From: Glandiceps talaboti
Taxonomy: Eukaryota > Hemichordata > Enteropneusta > Spengelidae
NCBI RefSeq assembly: GCF_964340395.1
Contig: NC_135552.1
Location: 25,204,181 to 25,268,180, forward strand
DNA length: 64,000 bases
Direction of reading: 5' to 3'
Part shown: in pieces, positions 39,424 through 64,000 of the stretch
Layout of the letters: every line of letters begins with the position of its first letter
How positions within the stretch are numbered: position 1 is the first letter of the stretch
Notes under the pieces: generated by a model
What the model saw: only the letters and a program-made list of their open reading frames with translations
Databases searched by the model: none
What the model was told of the DNA's origin: nothing
Translations under genes and position numbers: made by a program

Positions 39424-39877
39424 AATAACTATAGGTCAAAGTGTACTCTGTAACTGATGCAAATTTTATTTATTTAGAAAAAACAAACATTGACTGTTGA
39501 ATCAAATTGTTAGCAGAATTAAGTAAACATTGTTTTTAATATAAAAATTATGACATCTACAATAAACATTATTGTATGTCTTAAGAATTACAAGAACATA
39601 TTGACTCCAATAAAAATTTGTCCAATTGGCAAGAAAATGGGAATGCTAAAATACAAAGTACACACAGTTCATTATCAGGAAATAACTTTTAATTGTTTTA
39701 CTGTATTGGTGTGGATTGGGTAACAGACAGAACTACAACTACTTGTTAAGTGCTACTCTGACTGAGATGCTACTTTTTTGTTTTTGTTTTTGATACAACA
39801 AGTTGACAGTAGAGATGGTAATAGCATGTAAAATTCAGCATGATTCATACTCTATGGTAATCTGGCAAGCTTTCCAT

Positions 39878-40172
39878 TCCCACCCTTACCACCATACACA
39901 TACCCCAATCACTGGTACAGACATCCTTACCACCATGCATACACCCCTATCACTGGTACAGACACCCTTACCACCATGCATACACTCCTATCACTGGTGC
40001 AGACACCCTTACCACCATGCATACACCCCTATCAATGGTGCATACACCCCTATCACTGGTACAGACACCCTTATCACCATGCATACACCCCTATCACTGG
40101 TGCAGACACCCTTACCACCCCCACCCCCATGTATACACCCCTACCACTGGTACAGACACCCTTACCACCATG
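39878..40172. repeat. Minisatellite, about 40-bp unit, seven to eight copies
   Basis: Units contain ATCACTGGTACAGACACCC followed by TTACCACCATGCATACACCC, with one shortened unit lacking the GACACC part and one with an added CCCCCACC. All frames stay open across it, giving repetitive His/Pro/Thr frames that I do not call genes. Confidence 0.9.
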
Positions 40173-40848
40173 CAAACATATTACACGAACTATCACTTGT
40201 AAACTTTGATCTTGATAGCAACTTATTAATGATGAAACTTTATATGTCTGACTTAATCAAAATGATAAAGTAGACACTGGGTGTGGGGGTGGATGAGGGT
40301 TAAAATAAAAATTGGAAAAAAAGAGGTTGCATACCTTGTAATCATGTGACCATAGTTATGAATCTGAAATGTTAGGTGTCAGACTGAAAATATGACTACT
40401 ATTCAGTGTTGATTTATAGACCAATACTCACTTAAAGGGTCTCCTGATAATGAACAATGTATGTCAACAAACGGTAACACTAACATTATAACTATGACAC
40501 ACCTCCACTGAAATAGTACTCAGCTGAGCTGATCTTTACAAAATTGAAGTTTCAACAAAATTGGAATTGTTGGGGAAAAAAGTTGTCCCAGCTTAGCCCT
40601 AACTCTTAATACATTAATACTTTTAACAACATATTAAGAATGAAGTGAAATAGAACAAAAAAGAAAAAGAAAAATGCATAGTTTGAATGCATTTACAAGT
40701 TCTTGAATTGGGTGAATTTAACTCCCCAATGTAAATCTACATGCATCATAAAATGATGTATATGAAGAGTTTGCAATAAACTATCAACATGCAGAAAAAT
40801 GAAATGAACAAATGACATGTTACAGCAGTATTTAACACTTCAATGTAA

Positions 40849-41175
40849 CCCCACAAAACATGAGTGCAAGTGTGGCGTACTAAAGATATTTGCACTCGTG
40901 CTTATGATGTTGTCTATGGCTGTACTTTTGTGAGTGAAATGAGTGAAAGTACAGCAGGAAAGACAGCAAGTATGAGTACAGACATCCCTAGCAGAGTACC
41001 CACACTGGCACTCACATATCATGTGGTTCTCTTATTAGATATGTTTATCACAAATACCAAATTTCATACAAAGATAACTGTTGTTACTTTTAAAGTTTGT
41101 GTAAATGTACTGCAGTGCAAACACCAATACTGAGTGTGTACATCGATGTAAGTAAGCACTGGTACATATGTACAG
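40849..41175. mobile_element. Family B MITE-like repeat, copy 1
   Basis: Inverted-repeat core with left end GAGTGCAAGTGTGGCGTACT and right end AGTACCCACACTGGCACTCA, and internal inverted blocks GATATTTGCACTCGTGC and AGTATGAGTACAGACATCCC. A tail ending GGTACATATGTA is shared with copies at 56.86-57.23 kb and 20.48-20.67 kb. No transposase. Confidence 0.7.
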
Positions 41176-41999
41176 AGTGGCTAAATCATACAGGAAGTAT
41201 TATAGTTTACATCTGACATCATAGTACAGGACTGAGATGGATTAACAATGAAACCATTCTCCTGCTGGTCACTGCTACACAATGTAAGTACTTTGTAAAT
41301 CAATGTTTGTTTGCTATTATTTTATTTTTACTCCTTGTTTAGTATAAGATTCATACACAAAATATCACCTGACAGAACAGTGACTTGTCTTCCAGGTTGA
41401 ATTTCAAAGTGAGAATATTGTGCTAGAGTTCAAACTGACAGTGACAAATGATAAACTTCACCGAATTGTACCATAACAATCAGTAATACACACATCATAG
41501 TTTGGAACCACTATACCAACTACAGGACATTTCATTTGCTTTCAATCTACTATAGAAAGTTGGGGTTCCAAGCTTTTGCCATTATTGGTGGTTTAAGTGA
41601 ACAAAGCGATGTAATTACAGGTATATACTATGAATTTGAATGATATCAATGGTTCTCTTAGCCTGAAAGAAGATCCATTGTTGTTTTCACTTATGTATAT
41701 GCACATGGGTAGCGAATGGTTGGTTACATTAATAGCGGACCAACGAATAGTAAACTCCTGACTATAGTTGTTTTTAATACTTTGTTTAGTTTAGTTTACA
41801 TTGCACACTGTGTGGTTACATCTCAGGGCACTGATATCAACTTTAATATTCAACACAACGTATCTATGGAACTCTCCACAGAAAAGTTGAACTGCAATTT
41901 CTTATTTATAGAAGATCCGCTCATTAATGATCAAAGGGAAGATCTTGTCACTCATGTGATGTTTCTCACTATGATTTATTTACATGCACTGAAAATAAG

Positions 42000-42216
42000 G
42001 TTGCAACCACAGTTGCTTGTGGGCTAATATTCTATTCAAAGATGGTTGTAATACAAGAATATTCACACTAGTAGATATTTATGAATATTCAAAAAATTAA
42101 CGTAACATGTTTTTGTACATATATTCGTAAATACTTAATAACACAAATTCTTTTTGGTATTACGACCATTATTGAATGGAATATAAGCCCACAAGCAACT
42201 GTGGTTGCAATTATGC
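42000..42216. repeat. Fold-back with about 65-bp arms
   Basis: Left arm 42000-42062 (GCAACCACAGTTGCTTGTGG onward) and right arm 42146-42216 (ending in AGCAACTGTGGTTGCAA) are inverted copies with about 85-90% identity by eye. The loop of about 85 bp holds two GAATATTCA motifs. Solitary in this window. Confidence 0.8.
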
Positions 42217-43087
42217 AAATGTCCAGCGTAAATTATTGAAGTATTTGTTACAGGAAAAGGTATATTTACAAAATCACAGACATCAACAATAACCTAAAGT
42301 AACCCTGATTGTCAGCCATAGTAAGTTTCACAGGTAGATATTGCTAATCCTCATTGATGACTCAATTTCAGTGTTACATTTGACTGTAAATATATTTTTT
42401 ACAATCACTTGCATGTTTACTTATAGCAGTAACATTCAAAACTTTGATACACCAATTCCCCAGTCTTGATATCTTCATTGTCATCTTGTCTCTATAAATA
42501 CACTGTACATATTGGTTTGGATACTGACAACATATTTTGACAAGTACATTGAATAATATAAGTACAGTTATATCATGCAAAGTTTAACATCCACAATAAT
42601 CAGAGAATGCATCAAATTGTTTGAAAGACTTTCTCATGTTTACAGATCAAAGTTTAAAATTGCACTGAACTGAAAAAAAGCTGGAAGTATGTCATTTGAT
42701 TTATCTCTGAACTAGATTCCTCAAATTCATACAAAACAGTTTCCCTGTTTCATATTTTCATAAACATTAGTAGTAACTAAACAATTAGTTATTTACATGT
42801 AACATATTATTCAACTGAAACTTCACAAATCTCATAATATTTCACCAGTAACAATGTATTAATATGCACAAAAATTGAAGGTTTCCTTAACATAAGTGAT
42901 TTTTACTACACACATTGTTCTGTGGAAGTATCTTATTTTCACTAATTCAATCATTTCAGTACATACAAATAAAAATTCCCCAGTAACAGTTTTCATCCAT
43001 ATTTTTGTATGTCACACATTGAAATCAAATAGTTGACTTCGGGTTCAAACCAAAACATGTAATCATTTGAAAGTTTAACATTAGATA

Positions 43088-43231
43088 TTATTCCCAGATA
43101 TTTTTCTTCATTCAGCCAAGGAAAATATGAATGACCTAAAGGCCTTTGTCACTACGAGTTGCTACACGAGTAGTGACAACCCTTAGTCATGAGTATTTTC
43201 CGGCTAAATGAAGAAAAATATTGGAGTATAA
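43088..43231. mobile_element. Family A palindromic MITE, copy 2
   Basis: Almost completely palindromic, 144 bp. The left half is TTATTCCCAGATATTTTTCT then TCATTCAGCC, and AATGACCTAAAGG further in. The right half is CCTTAGTCATGAGTATTTTC then GGCTAAATGAAGAAAAATAT. The centre is TCACTACGAGTTGCTACACG. Homology with copy 1 continues to about 43410. No coding capacity. Confidence 0.85.
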
Positions 43232-46200
43232 CACAGCTATACCAACGCCAGTAATATCAAAGAAAAATTTGGGAAAGTAATAGCAATTTTGAACGTTTTG
43301 ACTCATATTTCGAACACAGCAGAACTAATGACATAGACACACGTTGTTGTGACATAGACACGCGTTGTCATGATGTAGAATGACCAGAGTATATATTCCA
43401 TATTTATGGCTTTATGCATGGTATAATCTCCAGTACTCACAGCTACATATCTATGCTATTAAAGTGCAGCATGTATAAAGTTTAGCATTAAATGTATGGT
43501 TGCAAGGGACAGTTGAAATGAATTGGTCACTACTCTTTGGCACTGTAGTATTATTTCTATTAATGAAATCTGTACACAGGACACAGAGTTGTTCATCTAT
43601 ACACTAAAATCTAGTCATATCTGACTGCAGACTCTAGTTCGTTGCCCTTGATATAGTACTGTGTTATGTTTATTTTTAATAAGTAAACAAACGTAAACTA
43701 TCACAATGTCGATTATTTGCAAAAATTATACATTTATATATATTTATATATACATTTAGGTGAAAAAATCTAAACAATTTGAGTAAAATCTTATGAAAAA
43801 TGAAATGTTACATAAAAACTGCTAACCACATGCAGTAATTTAAATGTAATTAAAATGCTTCTAATACTGAAAAGACGAGGTGGCTTAGAGTTGTTTTCTG
43901 TAGATATAAGACTAGTTTACCAACAAACATCTCAAGTACATTAAAATTTGATCACAAATCCATCAGTTGATCAGAAATCATTTTAAATACTGCCCTCTAC
44001 AGACAGGGGTCATGCTGTCAATCAAAATGTCAAGGGTCATTGTAGTCATGCAAAATATCCATGTTATACCGAGGGTAATTGGATTTCTACATAAACTGTA
44101 CTGATGTACAATTGCTAAATATAATGAGATCCTCGTGCTCTGCATAGCGAGCATTTCATACATGCAATGGATAGGACTATTATGTCACAGCAAGATTGTG
44201 TTGCAACAGTTCATTAGTTATCCTTTAGTAGGATATGAAATGGCAAACTAACACATTTTAATGATTATACAATAAGGTTATAGTGTTGACAGAGAGGTGT
44301 AATGCCATACATTGTAAACTGATTGTGACAAGTCATGCATGTATCCATTACCTAAATGATGAATCAGTAGAATGATATTAATTGAGTCATTTTTTTCTCA
44401 TCATATCGGTTACAATTTGTGGTGACAAATTTCTTATGACTCATAATCTACATATTGTTCCAAGTCAACTGTGTTTGTAACAACCTTGTCATGCTATACC
44501 ACTATAGTGAAAGGGTTTTTTTTTTTTAATAATACCAATTCTTGTCAGAAGAATCCTATATTGCAAACAATTGTGAATTTTTATTTGATGGTACAAGTTC
44601 TCTTTTGTCAATCATAAGGGTGTGTTTGTTTGTTTGAGTCTTTCTTACTGTAAAGTACATAAATGTCACATGGCAAAGCCTTGAAGTGAAATGACCGAAA
44701 ACAGCCATATATGTAGTGTATACATGGTTGTCATGGTATTCTACAGTGTGAGATGTGGCTCATCTTTACTTTAGCGTCAGCATGGTAAAGGAATCTCCTA
44801 ATTCACAGTGCAGCATTGGTATTGATATTTTCAGAAAAAAAAATTTCAGTTCTTTTCTTGCTTCACATATTACAGCACTTGTAAGTACTAGTACCTCAAA
44901 GTTGCTGACAAAACTGTACAAAATATGTGAACTGTCAACAATATGGCAATATATGAAACTGGTTAGAGAAATATACAAATGAAATACAAATTTATCTTTA
45001 CTGGTATCTAAACTTATATCAAAACACTATGCTTAATGTTTGTCCAAGGCAAAGCCAAGAACATTAAAATTATTCAGCCTACATAACGTCATGAATTTGG
45101 TTTGGAAAGTTCACTGTGTGCAAGATACGTTGCAATATTTGTCAGGACTGTTATCCTCTCTCAGCTGCATTATTATACTAAACATGGGTGACACTGTTCT
45201 AGGTCAAAGGTCACAACCAACAGTATATGTTTTTAGAAACTCTCAATTGATAGGTTTATTTTCAGTATTTGTTCCTGTTAGAGTTGTAGAAATAGTCAGT
45301 GTCAATCAGTAGAAGACAGTGCTTTTAGAAATCACAAATCATGGGCAATATCAAACACACATATACAGATGGAGAGATTGTGTGCATGACTGGTAAGTCT
45401 TAGCCCACTATCAAAGCAAGACATACACTTATTCATGGGTATACACGTATTATTAATAGCCACAGTGAATGATATGGCTGAGGTTCACTTGACTTTCAGT
45501 AATGGTACTTGTAAGACAGACCTTGGTATAAAGTGCACCCTCTATTAGTGAAAAAAAAAGCTGATAGAACCATTCAAGTTTACTCATTTTAGGTTTCACA
45601 AAAATGCATTGTCACTTCCAGTGTATCGAGTTCTGTTCTACATTCTCACCGAGAAAACATTATTGATCACACATGGAGTTGGACTCATTTGAACTATTCA
45701 CAACATTAGTCAGCATCACTGTTAGCGGGCCATATTCACTGAAATGTTCATTAAAACATTACTCAGTAACATTGTTAGAGGGCACACTTCATTGGAAAGG
45801 GCCATAATAACATTATTCAGCCACAATGTTCGAGAGTGTAATTTACTGGCAAAAGTCTGCTACACTGAGTTGACATTTTTTTAGTTCCTTAAAAACTTCA
45901 CAATCACTTACTTAGTAAAAACACAAATAATGGTTTCAGTAAGCTACTAGTAACATGATAACAATTGTTAGAAGATTATAACAAACTGTAAAGTGTAAAA
46001 CATGAAACAACAAGTGAAGGTAAATGTCTTCTAAAAACCCTGTTTGGAAATTGTCAGGTAAAAACTCTAGTAACTTTTTTAAAATGAATTTCAACAAAAA
46101 ATCCAGGAATATTTACAAACAAATACATATGTACAATATATGTTTCCTATGGTGTACATTTCCAGGAAACAAAAAAAAATATATAAAGCAAAATCTACTT

Positions 46201-46987
46201 GCATAAAAGTTGAAATTTTTTTTTTACTTAAAGTACACAGGCATTTCTAAGTATTTGCTGTCCACCATACATAGGTGGACATGCTACATCCGGTAATAAA
46301 ACAAGCCTCCTCATATCAGAGACTTGCCTAACACACCTAATGTCTACGATGCAACAATGGTTAACATTAGATGGAACATGGACGGAACAAATGTTCTGTC
46401 TTTGCGAGGGGTAGAGGCTCTTCTTCAATAAACTGCTACTACTTGGTCAAAACAAACTCACTACATAGAAAAAAATACATTAATATCCTCATAGTACCTG
46501 AGTTCTAGTCTTGTGCTATACATTCATAGGATTGGCTATTTTTGAATTTTCAAGAGTATTGGTGATTGTTCAGCAAGAAATCATACTGCACCCCGAAAAC
46601 CCTCCCTAACCTCCATCCCAACCCAACCCCCACCCAAACCGCCACCTGTAAGTACCTTTCATCTGATGAGGGACGAACGAATACAAAAAGATATTGATAT
46701 ATCAATTTTTCTGAAAACTTAAAGGCAAGATTGTTGTGGTTGGAATATGCAATATATCATACAATATACACTTTGTCAGAAGAGTATTTGGTGATATCAC
46801 TTTACTCTCTCATTTGAATTCAATTTTTCTAAGAAGTAAACAAACAAACAAACAAACAAACAAGCAAGCAAGCAAAGAAGACCCTACCCCCCTAGAGGAA
46901 TTAATCTCACAAAGACAGTTAAAGTTTGGCACAAGACATTGATTTTATACAACAACTACCACTGTGATTTTCATCATTTTTTCCTTC

Positions 46988-62086
<15,099 letters not shown>

Positions 62087-62564
62087 CTAAAAATATAGAT
62101 AGAAATCCACAAATGATTATTAAACAGTAGACACCAAATTACACTTGTGAACATGTTCATTATACCGAGTTGTTGCTGGGGGTGTACCAGTAACCAGTTC
62201 TGGTAGGGCTGCCAACTGGAGACCCCATTGTAGACCCATTTTGACCAAAAACAATACCCCATTTTAGAAGGTCAAATTTTAGACAAAAATCCATTTTCTT
62301 GGTACTACCATATTATTGAAATGGTGGATTGCAAAATGAAGTTTTCAAAATTGTACTTTTCCCTCAGATGGATGCAACATTCTGGGGACATTATTGGCAC
62401 AGTTGTGATTTGGTAACCATAAAGGACAGTGGACCACATTTTTAGACCAAGATGTTAGAAAAGTTAAAATGCCCCCTAAACATGGTAACCTGAAAGATCC
62501 AGGCATTCCTTCCACTTATACAATAAAGTGAGTGGTTACATGAGTGGACCAATGGCTGGACCTT

Positions 62565-62778
62565 TCAGGCACATATATGCATAGTCAAATACATGTATGG
62601 GGAATAGCCTCCTGGGGTTGTTGGTTTCAGAAACTGTTAAACAGCTGGCCTAACAAATATACAGCTCCTCTTAAGGCACATATAATATATACATAGTTAA
62701 ATATGGGGAATAGCCCCCTCAGGGTTGTTGGTTTCAGAAACTTTCAAACAGCTGGCCTGACAAATATGTAGCTTCTCT
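62565..62778. repeat. Two-copy tandem repeat, about 106-bp unit
   Basis: Both units contain GGGGTTGTTGGTTTCAGAAAC or a one-base variant, and AAACAGCTGGCCTRACAAAT. About 88-90% identical by eye. Confidence 0.9.
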
Positions 62779-63675
62779 ATTTCTGTTCTATTAAACCACC
62801 ATCCCCAACCCCATCCCCCCAAGAGGAAAGACGTTACAGTGGTTTAATATTCAAGTAACCAACGCTGTGCTGACACACAGCTGATAATTATTTCATTAAA
62901 ATATACAAACGCTACACAAATACTACTGATCTCACAGAAGGATTTGAAAATATATTTCATATTTTAGCACAAAAACCAAGTACAATATACATGTATGAAT
63001 ACACACTGTGTTTTTCATTCACATGTATTTATTTTTCACCATATTGGTTCCATGGGTTTGCTGAGTACAAAGTTATTTAGCACAGTGACACTGATGTCAC
63101 TGTCCTTTGTGGCAATAAAAATGGAAATAAATACATTGTAGATTGTAAGTCCTGCACTGATTTACAATCTACAGCACCAGTGAATACTGAATACATTCAC
63201 AGATTGCATGGCACTCCATCTTTCATTAACGATTTCAAACTTTATACCCCATTACTCTGAGGAGGACTGTCAAATAAGATAATAGTTTTGTTCTTTGATT
63301 TCAGGGAAGGGGAAACTTGCACTATTTACACTTCAATACACGATCTAAAACCATAAATCTAATCGACTTTTGTCTGATGTACTTTTGTCTAATGACACCA
63401 TACATGTATGACATATGGTAAGGTGGGCAAATAACATCCAGTGGGTACATACATGTACTTTTTATGTTTTATACCATGTTAGCTCTGCTATATTTTCATG
63501 AAAATTGAAATACCTTACAATACAGCATTAAATGTCCAAACAAAAAATTATGACTTCAAGATAAAATTATAATTTGTTAGTATGTATTTTATAGCACTTC
63601 CAATGTTATGGATACATGTAGGTACTGATTGAAGATAATTAGTCACTTTATACATTTAGTTCTAGGAGTAATTAA

Positions 63676-63766
63676 CCTAGCCTGGGATCCACATGGATTG
63701 CATTTTTACATTTTTCGATTGGAAAGAAAAATGTAAAATTCCAATCTGCTTGGATTCCAGGCTATA
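63676..63766. repeat. Fold-back with about 38-bp arms
   Basis: CCTAGCCTGGGATCCACATG through ACATTTTT is an imperfect inverted copy of AAAAATGTAAAATTCCAATC through GATTCCAGGCT, around a loop of about 11 nt. Confidence 0.75.
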
Positions 63767-63769
63767 ATT

Positions 63770-63852
63770 AGCCTAGAGACTTGGCTACCTGGCTTCACAT
63801 ACTGGCTTGTTCTAGCTAACAACATTGTCATTTAGCCAAGTCTCTGGGATAA
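63770..63852. repeat. Short inverted-repeat element, copy 2
   Basis: AGCCTAGAGACTTGGCTACC at the left and TAGCCAAGTCTCTGGGAT at the right, with ACTGGCTTG in the middle. The stretch at 4012-4092 has the same outline. Confidence 0.65.
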
Positions 63853-64000
63853 AGAGTAATGGTCGATTACATTAGACACTCTCCATGCAGCTATTAAAAG
63901 ACAAATGGAGACAGTACAGTACATCAACCATACCCTTCCACAACAGTGCAGTGGATAATGACAACATTTTGCTATCTACAAATGTGCATTGGAGAATACT

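Larger units (their letters stand above)
36346..46987. other. Intergenic region between the transporter promoter and the adenylate-kinase-like gene
   Basis: More than 10 kb without a recognisable gene. It contains fragments of a repeat starting GAGCGTTCAGTTATTATGG (36525-36610), a G-rich block at 37740-37830, degenerate 140-bp repeats (37880-38780), a two-copy 105-bp repeat (38815-39000), CA-rich tracts (39319-39423), a 40-bp minisatellite (39878-40172), family B (40849-41175), a fold-back (42000-42216) and a family A MITE (43088-43231). The 3' UTR of the adenylate-kinase-like gene must occupy its right end; a minus-strand AATAAA near 45255 is a candidate poly(A) signal. Confidence 0.5.
62087..64000 (-). 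other. Upstream intron of the adenylate-kinase-like gene (partial)
   Basis: The exon at 62086 starts with two bases of a split codon, so an exon ending in phase 1 must lie further right. I find none in this stretch. It contains a repeat with GACCCATTTTGACC/TTTTAGACCAAGATG character (62200-62480), a two-copy 106-bp unit (62565-62778), and fold-backs at 63676-63766 and 63770-63850. Confidence 0.5.

Noticed and set aside
39803-40273. 156-codon His/Pro/Thr-rich frame
   Set aside because: By-product of the 40-bp minisatellite; all three frames are open.
41716-42027. 103-codon plus-strand frame
   Set aside because: No splice support and no family match; the end lies in a fold-back arm.

Overview
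The window is AT-rich animal nuclear DNA. It has spliced genes with canonical GT/AG junctions, introns of 0.3 to 8 kb, very many long (CA)n, (CATA)n, (GA)n, (CTATA)n and (GACA)n tracts, minisatellites, and several small inverted-repeat (MITE-like) families. The proteins are close to, but not identical with, vertebrate orthologues as I remember them. I infer a bilaterian invertebrate, probably marine. The sequence alone does not let me choose between hemichordate, lophotrochozoan and other lineages.

All recognisable genes lie on the minus strand, head to tail. From right to left they are: (1) the 3' part of a divergent adenylate-kinase-like gene (seven exons, 62086 to 46988, 5' end outside the window); (2) an SLC16/monocarboxylate-transporter-like MFS gene (36225 to 30850, four or five coding exons, one GC-AG intron); (3) ATP6V1C1, V-ATPase V1 subunit C, with ten coding exons (26716 to 17370) that add up to 382 codons, plus a second, partial copy of coding exon 2; (4) a G-protein gamma subunit gene (14091 to 13143, 67 aa, probably with a spliced 3' UTR reaching about 9.4 kb); (5) ARF6 (noncoding exon near 7.41-7.47 kb, coding exons 4702-4621 and 3554-3451; the remaining exons lie beyond the left edge). 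I joined exons by hand from splice consensus, reading-frame phase and remembered family sequences. Phases close exactly in genes 2, 3 and 4, and across all seven visible exons of gene 1.

The rest is intron and intergenic sequence dominated by repeats: a 50-unit 25-bp minisatellite with no length change over 1250 bp (55091-56340); a 97-bp four-copy array (49.37-49.74 kb); a 40-bp array (39.88-40.17 kb); a 320-bp (CTATA)n satellite; three copies of a palindromic MITE (family A); two full and one partial copy of a second family (B); a MITE with CAGGGCTYGAAATTAAC ends in an ARF6 intron; and several solitary fold-backs, the most striking being a near-perfect 183-bp palindrome in the first intron of the transporter gene.

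The genes do not form an obvious pathway. V-ATPase subunit C, ARF6 and an H+-coupled-type transporter all touch membrane traffic or proton transport, but I see nothing that ties them together beyond linkage. The most interesting biological signal is the duplicated ATP6V1C1 exon: fifteen residues are retained unchanged while most codons differ synonymously.
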